A stretch of DNA of 64,000 nucleotides, taken from assembly GCA_933228675.1 (NCBI GenBank), contig OW121743.1:61821118-61885117 (forward strand), written 5' to 3'. Each line of letters starts with the position of its first letter. The stretch's first letter is position 1. Source of the stretch: Stomorhina lunata. Taxonomy: Eukaryota; Arthropoda; Insecta; Diptera; Rhiniidae. A program made the position numbers and the translations under genes. This document shows, piece after piece, positions 52,312 to 63,035 of this stretch. Under the pieces are notes generated by a model. The model saw only the letters and a program-made list of their open reading frames with translations. It was not told the origin of the DNA and searched no databases.

Positions 52312-53340
52312 TTAGTGCTCGGGGTTTGCAAAATTATCGGCTTTTTTCGGAAACCCTCCCATTAAAGATTTTACAGTTGCTTCTGATACCTTTTTGGAGC
52401 ATGTGTTCCACCTGCGCTTAAAATCGGACATGTTCTTGGAAATCTTTCCTGTGTTCTTCAATTCCTTTTTTACCAGAGCCCAATACCTTTCCACAGGCCG
52501 AAGTTCTGGACAGTTAGGTGGATTTGCCTCTCGTGGTACAAAAATGACATTATTCTTTGAGTACCACTCAAGTGCCTTTTTTCCATAATGGCATGATGCC
52601 AAATCGGGCCAAAAAAATGTAGTCACTCTATGCTCTCTTAAAAAGGGTTACAACCGTTTTTGTAGGCACTCCTTTATATAAATTTCTGTGTTTATTGTGC
52701 CAGATGCCACAAATACTTTACTTCTTTTGCCACAACTGCAAATAGCTTGCCACATGAGAAACTTCTTAGGGAATCTTGTTTGTTTTTTTGTGCGAAACTC
52801 TTGCCGAACATTGCCCCGTTTATCAGCAACATAAAAATCTTGACCAGGAAGTTGAGAAAAGTCTGCAAGTACGTATGTTTCATCATCCATCACACAACAG
52901 GTGTATTTTTTTATAAAATCAGACTTCAATTTTTTCGCTCGTTTTTTTGCTTCTAAGTTTTTTATAGCATTGCGATCTGGAACCTTTTGGACTTTGTATG
53001 TCTTCAGTCCAGCATAAGCTTTGACTCTATGTGCAAAATTCATAGAACATTTCACCGTACGCGCTGCTTTTCTTAAAGAAGTGTTAGGCGCTCTTCGAAA
53101 GAGTCGCTCGACTTCTTTTGCCTTACCAATATCGGTAGGACCTTTTTTCCTCCCTGATCCAGGTTTTCTTTCAATGCTCAGGTTTTCCTTATACCGTCTG
53201 ATGGCATTAGAAACCGTTTGAGGGTCAACTTTCAAATTTTTAGCTATTTTTTTAAAAGTCCATGACGGATTTTTTTGAAAAGTTTTAATTATATTTTCAC
53301 GAACTTTTTTTTCGCAGTCAATTTTGATTGAAATAACTAT
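52312..53340 (-). pseudogene. DD37E Tc1/mariner transposase with premature stop
   Basis: One frame runs from at least 53,340 to the stop at 52,312. It starts in ISIKIDCEKKVRENI with no in-frame ATG; an upstream ATG (minus strand near 53,380) is in another frame, so the N-terminus is frameshifted or lost. A helix-turn-helix region (WTFKKIAKNLKVDPQTVSNA) is followed by KPGSGRKKG, resembling the GRPR-like linker. The catalytic motifs are VMDDETYVLADF (first Asp, about 53,235 minus 117 codons), FWPDLASCHY (second Asp) and NCPELRPVERYW (Glu). Exactly 37 residues lie between the second Asp and the Glu, hence DD37E. A single TAA at 52,648-52,650 interrupts the frame, reading CLQKRL-stop-PFLREH; both sides are in the same frame. 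All three acidic residues are retained. Inactive as it stands. Confidence 0.93.
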
Positions 53341-53457
53341 TGAAAATTAATAATTTCTAAAATAATAGTATCTGACATATCTATAGAAACTAACTTGATC
53401 AAAAAATAAATTATTTCTTGCACTATGGATATATTTTGTCTAAAATAGTAAATGCAT

Positions 53458-53477
53458 ATTTTTTTTAGAACACTCTT
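53458..53477 (-). repeat. Transposon terminal inverted repeat, 5' side of transposase
   Basis: On the minus strand AAGAGTGTTCTAAAAAAAAT, flanked by the TA at 53,478-53,479. Confidence 0.9.
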
Positions 53478-53479
53478 TA

Positions 53480-54088
53480 TGTCATGAAAGTTGTAGAATA
53501 TCATTGTAACAGAGTGTAGATTTCTGTATATAAACTTATGATCTCAGTCTGTTTTTATAGAGTCTCTAGTTTTGATTCCAATTTTTATTAGAATTGTGTG
53601 CATGATTTACATTTAAATATTTTAGATTTCAAGAATCAATATCTAAACAATAACAAACAAAGAAAAAATAAAGTGAAAAACTAGCTTTAAATCAAATAAT
53701 TTAAAATTATTTATAAAAAACTGGATTACCTAATCAGTAAATCAGCAATAATTGGGTAGTTACATTAGTAAACCAACAACGATATTGTGTAAAACTTTAA
53801 TAAATCTGCTTGTATTTCAAACAATGTGGTCATGTAATTAACTATGAAACTTAGGGCCACTAAACTCCTTTTGCAAATTTAATATCTGACATATTACACC
53901 AGAATTTGTAAATATACACGTGCGAATGTGGAATAATATTTCATCGACATCACTTACAGGAACTCGTAATACTTGTGGGAAAACTAACAAACACCTTCAC
54001 AGACAACACACATGTACACGAAAATTTCAAAATTAGTTTATATGTATATGGATAGGGTGTAAAGTAAAGAGTTTTACAAAATACTAAA
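53480..54088. other. Unassigned AT-rich sequence
   Basis: No feature recognised between the transposon and the minisatellite. Confidence 0.6.
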
Positions 54089-54089
54089 A

Positions 54090-56010
54090 TCTTTTTTTAG
54101 TCTATGGTTAGTCTATGTTTTAGTCTATGTCTTAGTCCTTGTCTTAGTCTATGTCATAGTCTATGTCTTAATATATGTCTTAGTCTATGTCTTATTATAT
54201 GTCTTATCCTATGTCTTAGTCTATGTCATAGTCTATGTCTTAGTCTATGTTTTAGCCTATGTCTTAGTCTGTGTCTTAGTCTATGTCTTAGTCTATGTAT
54301 TACTCTATGTCTTAGTCCATAACTTAGTCTATGTCTTAGTCCATATCTTAGTCTATGTCTTAGTCTATGTTTTAGTCTATGTCTTAGTCTATGTCTTAGT
54401 CTATGTCTTAGTCTATGTCTTAGTCTATGTCTTAGTCTATGTCTTAGTCTATGTCTTAGTCTATGTCTTAGTCTATGTCTTAGTCTATGTCTTAGTCTAT
54501 GTCTTAGTCTATGTCTTAGTCTATGTCTTAGTCTATGTCTTAGTCTATGTCTTAGTCTATGTCTTAGTCTATGTCTTAGTCTATGTCTTAGTCTATGTCT
54601 TAGTCTATGTCTTAGTCTATGTCTTAGTCTATGTCTTAGTCTATGTCTTAGTCTATGTCTTAGTCTATGTCTTAGTCTATGTCTTAGTCTATGTCTTAGT
54701 CTATGTTTTAGTCTATGTCTTAGTCTATGTCTTAGTCTATGTCTTAGTCTATGTCTTAGTCTATGTCTTAGTCTATGTCTTAGTCTATGTCTTAATCTAT
54801 GTCTTAATCTATGTCTTAGTCTATGTCTTAGTCTATGTCTTAGTCTATGTCTTAGTCTATGTCTTAGTCTATGTCTTAGTCTATGTCTTAGTCTATGTCT
54901 TAGTCTATGTCTTAGTCTATGTCTTAGTCTATGTCTTAGTCTATGTCTTAGTCTATGTCTTAGTCTATGTCTTAGTCTATGTCTTAATCTATGTCTTAGT
55001 CTATGTCTTAGTCTATGTCTTAGCCTATGTCTTAGTCTATGTCTTAGTCTATGTCTTAGTCTATGCCTTAGCCCATGTCTTAGCCTATGTCTTAGTCTAT
55101 GTCTTAGTCCATGTCTTAGTCTATATCTTAGTCTATGTCTTAGTCCATGTCTTGGTCTATGTCTTAGTCTATATCTTAGTCTATGTCTTAGTCTATGTCT
55201 AAGTCTATTTCTTAGTCTATGTTTTAGTCTATGTCTTAGTCTATGTCTTAGTCTATGTCTTACCCTATGTCTTAGTATATGTCTTAGTATATGTCTTAGT
55301 ATATGTCTTAGTCTATGTCTTAGTCTATGTCTTAGTCTATGTCTTAGTCTATGTCTTAGTCTTAGTCTATGTCTTAGTCTATGTCTTAGTCTATGTCTTA
55401 GTCTATGTCTTAGTCTATGTCTTAGTCTATGTCTTAGTCTATGTCTTAGTCTATGTCTTAGTCTATGTCTTAGTCTGTGTCTTAGTCTATGTCTTAGTCT
55501 ATGTCTTAGTCTATGTCTTAGTCTATGTGTTAGTCTATGTCTTAGCCTATGTCTTAGTCTATGTCTTAGTCTATGTCTTAGTCTATGTCTTAGTCTATGT
55601 CTTAGTCTTTGTCTTAGTCTATGTCGTAGTATATGTCTTAGTCTATGTCTTAGCCTATGTCTTAGTATATGTCTTACTATATGACTTAGTCTATGTCTTA
55701 GTCTATGTCTTATTCTATGCCTTAGTCTTTGTCTTAGTCTATATCTTAGTCTATGTCTTAGTCTATGTCTTAGTCTATGTCTTAGTCTATGTCTTAGTCT
55801 ATGTCTTAGTCTATGTCTTAGTCTATGTCTTAGTCTATGTCTTATTCTATGTCTTAGTCTATGTCTTAGTCTATGTCTTAGTCTATGTCTTAGCATATGT
55901 CTTAGTCTATTTCTTAGTCTATTTCTTAGTATATGTCTTAGTCTATATCTTAATTTTTGTCGCAGTCTATGTCTTAGTATATGTCTCTATGTCTTAGTCT
56001 ATGTCTTTTA
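54090..56010 (-). repeat. 12-bp minisatellite (GTCTATGTCTTA), ~160 copies
   Basis: The tract is 1.92 kb of tandem 12-mers. The central part (54,370-55,010) is almost pure; the edges carry more single-base changes, and one 6-base slip occurs at about 55,358. It is the reverse complement of the minisatellite at 22,414-22,813. Because 12 is divisible by 3, all frames without a stop in the unit stay open: 556 codons on the minus strand (54,226-55,896, an LRHR tetrapeptide repeat) and 156 codons on the plus strand (VLVY). There is no sign of start context, splice structure or non-repeat protein at either end. I treat these as passive. Confidence 0.96.
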
Positions 56011-57430
56011 TTCAATTTGTCAAAACATAACATTATAGAATACCCTTTTTAAATATTAGGATAAATATTTGATAAGCGGGACCCATCTAGATGGCAAACA
56101 TACATTATATTTGTGTTACTATACCATGTGACAAACTGACTTAAAAAGGCAAATAGATGATTTACAAGTTAACTACATGTGTAAATATTTAAGGCTGCCA
56201 TATATAATCACTCACTTCCCCATGTAACAGTTTGTAGATGTGATTAGCATGTCTAGACGTATTTATCAATTTAAAAGTTTATATATTGGATTTAATACTA
56301 AATTAAATACTATTCGCTTAATTGTATGGAGATGTGTAAATTCGTGGCAAAACGGATGGGTAGGAATTGAAATTTATCATTTTTGGGAAGTTATCTTAGT
56401 TTGCCAATCAATTTGACAGTTCATAACTTAGGTTTTCTTTACATTTGGCAATAAAAATTAAGCATTTCAAAAATTAAAATTTACATTAAGAAAATGAAAT
56501 AAAAGTTCTTCCTCCCTTCAGATCAAATACAAAATAGCCGTAAATGTCAATGTCCATGCAATTATGAAGTTTCATTAAAACAATTTCCACAAGCAGGGAC
56601 AACACCCAAAATATTTTTACTGGAAATTACAAAAGCGCAAAGTTTTAACAACATTTATAAAAAAAAAAACAGAAATAAAACTGAGATACCAAAATATGCC
56701 CAAAAAAACATGTGTACATTTTTAAAACACCCATACAATTTTTGACTTATGCTATAAATTATTGATGTATTATTTAGTGACTGTTTGCTTTTTGGTCCCT
56801 TTTTTTTTCAATTCACTTTTGCTCTTGTTTCACTTAATTTTATGTCTTGTAATTTTATGTTCGTATAGATACGTGACTGCTTAAAAAAAGACAGCTTAAA
56901 TAAGATTGATGAAGCAGGTTTCTTTCTTCTTATACACGAAATTACTTACATTCATGGTGAAAATTAATCCATGTTAAGAATGAAGTACATACGAGTACAC
57001 ATGTATGTACTCGCACATATAAGCATATGAACGTGTATGAAAAGTGCACATACATTTATTTAAGGATCCTCTGAGTATGTACGAAGTAATAGTGACTAAG
57101 TGCAAAAACATTTATAAAAAGACCTGTATATAATTCTTTGCATGATATTTTGTTCATGAGTTTAATGTAGAAATTAACGATTTTATACACGTGATGTAAT
57201 TAAGCATTAATTGCACAAAAACACAAATAAATAAAGCTTTCAAAAAAAGTGATTAATATCCAAAATACTTTAATAGAAGTCAATATTTTATCTTCAGTAT
57301 ATTTAAGCCAATAACTGCCTTAATAGGTTTCTTCCCTCTGATCGGTATTGAATATAGGCTCACGATATATTCCCTCAGAAATCAAATTTCAAAAATTATT
57401 TTGTTTAAAATACATCTTTAATTTTTTTTT
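56011..57430. other. Unassigned AT-rich sequence
   Basis: No gene or repeat family recognised. Confidence 0.6.
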
Positions 57431-57966
57431 ATACCCACCATCAAAAAGAATGGTGGGTATATTGAGATTGTCATTCGGTTAGTAATTTCCTTAATATTGG
57501 CTCAAAAACCAAAAAAAAACACTATATGAACATTTTGATTGTTACCATATGTAAATGTATACCAGTATTTCAGTATATGAAAATTTTTATAAAAATTTCA
57601 TAGAAGCATAATTTGACAAAATTTTACCATATGCAAATTGCTACCAAAATTTCGGTATAAGAAAATTAATACAAAATTTCAGTATATGGATATTTTTTTT
57701 ATCAAAATTTCATTATTTGAAAATTTATGTTAAACAAAATTTCAATATATGAATGTTTTTATCAAAATTTCACTATACGAACATTTTTAACAAAATTTCG
57801 CTATATCGAAACTTTTATCCAAATGTGTCACTACTTGAAAATTTCAGTAGATAAATTTCTTTATAAAAATTTCACTTTATGTGTCCCGGTTTATGAAAAG
57901 GGAAAAGGTGGCTTATGACTCAAAAACTAAATTTCGGAAATTTTGAAAAATTAGCTAATTTTTTGA
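57431..57966 (-). mobile_element. Element Q end fragment with degenerate internal minisatellite
   Basis: It begins TATACCCACCATCAAAAAGA then ATGGTGGGTATATTGAGATT, the same end as at 57,976, and matches it through CCTTAATATTGGCTCAAAAAC. From about 57,550 to 57,880 it turns into about ten degenerate ~30-bp units built on CAAAATTTCAGTATATGAAA and ATTTTTAT. The 63-codon frame at 57,727 is inside these. Confidence 0.7.
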
Positions 57967-57975
57967 AATTATGTT

Positions 57976-59085
57976 TTTATACCCACCATCTAAAATAATG
58001 GGGGGTATATTGAGATTGTGATTCCGTTTACAATTTCCTTAATATTGGCTCAAAAACGATATATATTCTGAATCCTTGTGAAATTCTAAGACGACTAAGC
58101 GATGTCCGTCTGTCTGTCTGTCTGTCTGTTGAAATCACGATAACGCCTAAACGAAAGGAGCTAGCTCACTGAAACTTAGCAGAAACATTCTTCATCTATG
58201 AGAAAATTTTGGTTTTGAAATTGGGCAAAATCGGCTAACATTAGACCATAGCTCCCGTATAACCTCGTCTAGACTAACCGCTTATTTGCTAGTAAATGAC
58301 AAATTATAACAGCTATGATGACAAAATTTGGTAGTTCTACATAACCACTAGGCAGTATATGAAATTTCATCGAAATCAGTTCACATTTAACCATAGCTCC
58401 CATATAAAGAACTTATGGAAGCAGCCTAAATTCCACCCGAAATTCACTTAAATGCCAATAAATGATAAACTGCAATAGCTTTGTTCACTAAATTTAGCAC
58501 AACGAAAAAAATTTTGTACAATAGGTCACCATTTGACCATAGCTCCAATATAAAAAACTTACAGAAACACAAAAACACAAAAAGAAAAGGAGATTTATGT
58601 CCGTCTTTCCGTCAGATAAAAGCGCGACAGCTCCTTAACTACAAAAGCTAGAGAGACAAAATTTTACTAAAGTATTTTTAATATGTATCAAAAGTTGTGT
58701 ACTGAAAAAGGGCGAAATCGGTTCAAATTTAGTTAGAGCTCCCATGGAACCCCGCCCCGGGAAACACATGAATGCTGATAAATTGAGTACAATTGTAATA
58801 GCTACGACGACTAAATTTAGAATAAAGAAGTTTTATGCAACTCTTGGTCAGTATATAAAATTTTATAGGAATCGGTCCATATTTGGCTTTAGCTTTCATA
58901 TAAAAAACACTCCCGGAAACCAAAAAATATTTAGCAGGGACCAGTTAAAAGCTATTAAATTATAAACTATAACAGCTATGGCAACTAAATTTTGCAAAAA
59001 TAAGCTATAAATGCCAGCTAGCGCGTCAAATTTTGTTACAATCGGTCAATATTTAGCTATAATTCTTATATATATATATATATTA
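57976..59085 (-). mobile_element. Hairpin-ended element Q, copy 2
   Basis: It starts TATACCCACCATCTAAAATA then ATGGGGGGTATATTGAG, an imperfect terminal hairpin. A GCGATGTCCGTCTGTCTG stretch (58,099-58,128) comes next. Then come repeated modules each ending with a phrase like ACCATAGCTCCCATATAA and GACAAATTATAACAGCTATG. It matches 27,665-29,673 as reverse complement, without the P insertion. The far end near 59,085 is a short TA run and is uncertain. Short open frames on both strands (58,729-58,965) are not conserved between copies as frames. Confidence 0.75.
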
Positions 59086-59089
59086 CATC

Positions 59090-59530
59090 TATAATATTAA
59101 TACGCAAGCACCTATTTATTATCCCCTTTTACGCTTTAATTATACACTCATTTCTGGAAAATTTTATACCATTTGAAAGGTATTTTTCCGTAGATCAGAC
59201 GAATCCATATTTTATTAAAATCGGTTCAGTTTTAAAAAATTAATTTGGTATTTAAAAATCTTACTAACACAATAAAGAAAACTCACATGCATATGAAATT
59301 CACTATTAAGAATCAAACAAAAGAAATTGTATGCAAACATGTTTTCTTTTGTTTTTATTATTTTTGGTGAGTGATGAGAATAAAAGAGTATATTTATGGG
59401 GAGATAGTGGCAGTCAAAGACAAAAATAAAGAGTATTTAATTACAATTAAATAAATGTTTTTGTTTTGTAAAATAATAGCAACAAAAATTATTGGTATTG
59501 TTTTTATTATTTGTGGTGAGGGAGTGAAGG
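59090..59530. other. Unassigned AT-rich sequence with a short direct duplication
   Basis: GTTTTTATTATTT(T/G)(T/G)GGTGAG occurs at about 59,351 and 59,498, flanking ~150 bp. Otherwise nothing was recognised. Confidence 0.5.
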
Positions 59531-59532
59531 TA

Positions 59533-60067
59533 GAAACACAATTGGGACGTATGACTAATTTCGTCCAGCACGACGAATTCGGCTTTAAAAATTCGTCTTG
59601 TATATTCGTCCATTGAACACATTTGGGACGAATAAACGTTGCTGACGCCATTTTTGTTTATTTTTCATTAGCACAAATTACGCACACTTTCGTATATATC
59701 GCGCACTCACAACATTTGAAATTTTTTTTATTTTATTCTTTCATTTTTTCACAAACAGAAAATATTTAATTAATTTTATTTGAAATAATTATTTTTTTGT
59801 TTACAATTTATAAGGTGACCATATTTTACAAAAACACATACAATTTCTAATACTTTACAACAGAAATAGAAATACAGCCACTCTAAACCAGTTTAGTCGT
59901 CGTTCGTCTGCGTATGAAATAGAAATAAACCTATCGCACTATTCGATACGCACGACGAATTTCGTCGTACGCATCTATTGTGGGCACTTTCATATAAACC
60001 CATATCTTCTATTTCTAACGACGAATATTCGTTCCGAAAAATTGGTCGTTCGTTCCAATTGTGTTTC
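59533..60067. mobile_element. MITE-like element with TIRs (GAAACACAATTGG)
   Basis: The ends are GAAACACAATTGGGACGTAT on the left and, as reverse complement, GAAACACAATTGGAACGAAC on the right. Similarity continues as ACTAATTTCGTCC / ACCAATTTTTCGG. The subterminal regions are rich in ACGACGAAT / ATTCGTCGT motifs in both orientations, including CGACGAATTTCGTCG at about 59,961-59,975 (perfect dyad with an odd centre). The 535-bp element has no transposase; the 85-codon minus frame is fortuitous. I could not identify a target duplication. Confidence 0.78.
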
Positions 60068-60074
60068 ATACTTG

Positions 60075-61140
60075 AAAGACAAAATTAATATTTTGGAAGA
60101 TTTGACAAAAAAAGTGCTTAAAATGTAAACCTTTCAAATTTGAATTATTTGAAATTAAATTTGTATGGAATTTTGTTTTTTGGGTTGGTTTATTAGGATA
60201 AAATCTTCGAATGATTGAGGGATAAATATTGTGTTAAAAAAATAAATAATATTGCAGGGAAGGGCACGCATGAGGTCATTAAGAGCTATTTTACAATGCC
60301 AATTTCTTTAAGAGTCACAGTAGTAAAAAGTTGGATAAGAACATTGTGACTTATACCCAAAAAGGATGCTACCGATTAAAAACAACAGTCTTTTGAAGGA
60401 AAGTTTATAATTATTACAGATTATTATCAAAAAAATGAATTAAATGATCCTTCTGAATCAAATGTAAATTCAAAACTGATCAATGTTTAGAAAATGCTAT
60501 AATATCAGGAAGGAATATTAAAAGGCAAATCTTTCATTGCGACTGAAATGGTTTTAAACTGAAAGTTTTTACAGATTCCAAGTTCTTCGTGGTTCTCGCG
60601 GTTAATTATGCAGTAAATGATAATAAATTTGAAGTATTAGGATCTTTGTTAAAAAGTTCAATAAGACCTTGATTTCTCCATAACACAAGTTGCTTTGATA
60701 AGAGCTACTAAGTCTAACACTTTTGCCTTCTCATTCACAAAAACGGTTTATTATGGAATACCTTAAATCAGTAAACTCTTCGAGAACTACACAATTTTTA
60801 ATTATAGTTTTGCCAATTTGGCCAATTCGATGCTCTGTTGTACGGAGTGACATAGAAATCAATGAGATCAATTTCTCCACATATCCGTTTAGCCCGAGCA
60901 ATTTTAAAAACTTGCTACATCGACACTGTCATTTTTGGCTTAAAGCTCTGATTGTGATGAGCTTTTTTTTTAAAGAGAAGTAGCACTCAGGCAAATACTG
61001 CCTATATAATTGCATATAGAGTATATACGAATTGGGTAACCTTCTTTGGAAAGGGGATAGTAAGGTGATGAAAGGGAGAGATAAAGCAACACTGTAATTG
61101 CACATCATATCTATTTTTAGAACAGTGAAGTTGCGCATTT
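60075..61140. other. Unassigned sequence
   Basis: No feature was recognised. It is slightly less AT-rich, with an 86-codon plus frame (60,723-60,983) that has no identifiable motif. It could be a decayed element but I cannot name one. Confidence 0.5.
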
Positions 61141-61390
61141 TTTTGTTTTACAGCCAATTTTATTTATTTTTCGTAGACGGCGTGTTGTTGCTGTAGGCTT
61201 ACCGCCGACGGAAGATGCTGCGGTAGTTAATAATTTTAATTCTGTTATCATTGACTCCCAGTAGAGCATAGGGTCTTAAATTTAATAGAAATTAATAATT
61301 ACAGAAATTGTTGTTGCCGAGACCGGGGATCGAACCCAGGCTCAATGTGATATTACGTGTTAACCAACTAAGCCACAGCACGGGAAATTT
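61141..61390 (-). mobile_element. tRNA-derived SINE
   Basis: On the minus strand TGGCTTAGTTGGTTAACACG is a good pol III A box. GGGTTCGATCCCCGG, 30 bases on, is a good B box with a 5-bp T-stem. The acceptor ends do not pair properly and no clean anticodon arm forms, so it is not a functional tRNA. The body (GACCCTATGCTCTACTGGGA then GTCAATGATAACAG) recurs at 15,100-15,160. The 3' end (GTCTACGAAAAATAAATAAA and TGTAAAACAAAAAAA) is A-rich, as in SINE tails. Confidence 0.72.
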
Positions 61391-61439
61391 GTATTCACAA
61401 TGAACTATATGACGGTCGATTGTGTCGACCGCAGGATAC

Positions 61440-61625
61440 GCTAGTCCCCATTTTTATATCTACAATCAAAAAGATTCTGAGGTACAATCAGCATATTAAA
61501 ATTATGTATATGGTAGATGCATTAGGAACTCCTAGCAAAATATATGGACCTGTCGTATTACTATCAACTTATTTATCCTAACTAAATATAAAGCTAAACG
61601 AAAAGTATTTAACAACTTATTAATG
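61440..61625 (-). repeat. Dispersed repeat S, copy 2
   Basis: Reverse complement of 27,450-27,664: CCCCATTTTTATA at one end, then TTAGGAACTCCTAG, AAATATATGGACCTGTCG, TCCTAACTAAATATAAAG, AACGAAAAGTATTTAAC. The left neighbour contains the small palindrome GGTCGATTGTGTCGACC (61,414-61,430). Confidence 0.65.
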
Positions 61626-61679
61626 TAAAACCATTTCCGGTTACGATAACGATTTTTTTCAAGGTAAATAAATACTAGG

Positions 61680-62115
61680 AAAACCACTTACACACTTTTG
61701 AATGTTGAACTGTAAAGCTACTGCAACCTAAGTTATTCCAAATATTTTACCAACAATACCAACTAGCGTAACAACTTTTCTCCAATTTGGTCCATGTTTT
61801 GAATTTTCTGCACCCTCTTATATATATCAGATATGTTTCTTAATTTAAAACAAATTTATGGTGGGTATATAAGATTCGGCACAGCCGAATATAACACTAT
61901 TACTTGTTAAATGTTGAACTATAAAGAAACTACAAACGAATTTAGTCCAAATATTTTACCAACAATACTAACTAGCGAAACAATTTTTTTTTTTTCGAAT
62001 TTTGTCCACATTTTGAATTTGCTATATCCTTGTAGATATATAAGATATATTTCTAAATTTAACACAATTTGATGGTGGGTATATAAGATTCAGCACAGCC
62101 GAATATAACACTTGT
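61680..62115 (+). mobile_element. Two tandem copies of a hairpin-ended element terminus
   Basis: Direct copies at about 61,700-61,911 and 61,912-62,115, each running from AATGTTGAACTRTAAAG through ATATTTTACCAACAATAC and AACTAGCG to GGTGGGTATATAAG. They end in the hairpins ATTCGGC-ACA-GCCGAAT (61,874-61,890) and ATTCAGC-ACA-GCCGAAT (62,088-62,104). Both end AATATAACACT. The same terminus, inverted, is at 26,391-26,640. Confidence 0.75.
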
Positions 62116-62119
62116 TTGT

Positions 62120-63035
62120 ATTTAAAAGGTTTTCAATGATTTCTATTTTAAAATTTTAAGAACAATCCAGGTTGATTTCCATTGTACTCGTGACCTCTTT
62201 AATGTCATTTAGAAAATTGACAAGAAAATACCAACAAAGATAGAAAAGGAAATGGAATAAAAGCGTTTACACTTTTGTTAAAACTATGGGTTTGTCAGAA
62301 TACAAACAGAAGGATATAAAGAAAGCTTTGTTCTAATAATAAAATTTGTGTTTCGGTTCAAAATCTAGATATAAACATTTTTAGTCAACTTCTCATTCTC
62401 CAAAATGTCATATTAATAATATATACTTAAGTTTTTATCTTATAACTATAGAGTTTCGTAACTTTTATCATTTCCCAAATATATTAAATTTAGTTTAATT
62501 TTAAACAAAATTATTAAGAAACCAACAATCAAATTTATCTAAAAATTTTAACATAACTTCCCTCACCTAAAAATAAAAATCATTGATTTTTCACTTCCGT
62601 TGTCTTTTTTCAAACTTTTCTTTCCTATTTTTTCTCTTTGTTATAATAGTATTTGTACATCTTTTGTTTGTTTGTTTTTTTTCCTGTTTTGTTTTTGTTT
62701 ACAAGATGTAAAAAAATGGAAAAAAAATTGTAAAAAAAACTTTGATCAGGGTTGAACAAACATACTCAGGTGTTCTTAAAAAAAAAAACTTTAGACATAA
62801 AACTTTTCTTTTTTTATCCCTTGTTTTTCTATGAAAAAAATCGAAAGATTTCCTTTTTTTGTTTAACAATTTTTACAACTTTGTTTTCTTTTTAATTCTC
62901 TATGAAGTTATTTTAAAACAATACAAAACTTAAAATAGCTGCATTGACATTGCGTAAGAAATATTCAAAATAGATTTTTTTCTATATTTATATCTTTAAC
63001 CCCGGACAGAAGAAAACCAAATCCTGCTGTCATTC
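62120..63035. other. Unassigned AT-rich sequence
   Basis: T-rich and A-rich homopolymer runs; no gene or repeat family recognised. Confidence 0.6.

Larger units (their letters stand above)
52181..53477 (-). mobile_element. Tc1/mariner (IS630-Tc1-mariner) transposon, DD37E type, full-length but inactivated
   Basis: The element is 1,297 bp between TA dinucleotides (52,179-52,180 and 53,478-53,479), the expected Tc1/mariner target duplication. The terminal inverted repeats are AAGAGTGCTCTAAATAAAAT (left, plus strand) and AAGAGTGTTCTAAAAAAAAT (right, minus strand), 18 of 20 matching. The single transposase reading frame lies on the minus strand inside. Intact TIRs and TA flanks show it arrived by transposition and was not internally deleted. 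A relic of a related element is at 25,956-26,112. Confidence 0.92.

Noticed and set aside
52394..53221. Plus-strand frames of 64-69 codons across the transposon
   Set aside because: Antisense shadows of the minus-strand transposase.
60723..60983. 86-codon plus frame
   Set aside because: No recognised motif, and the opposite strand has an overlapping frame of similar size at its end.
61316..61387. Functional tRNA gene
   Set aside because: A and B boxes are good but acceptor and anticodon stems do not pair; an A-rich SINE body follows.
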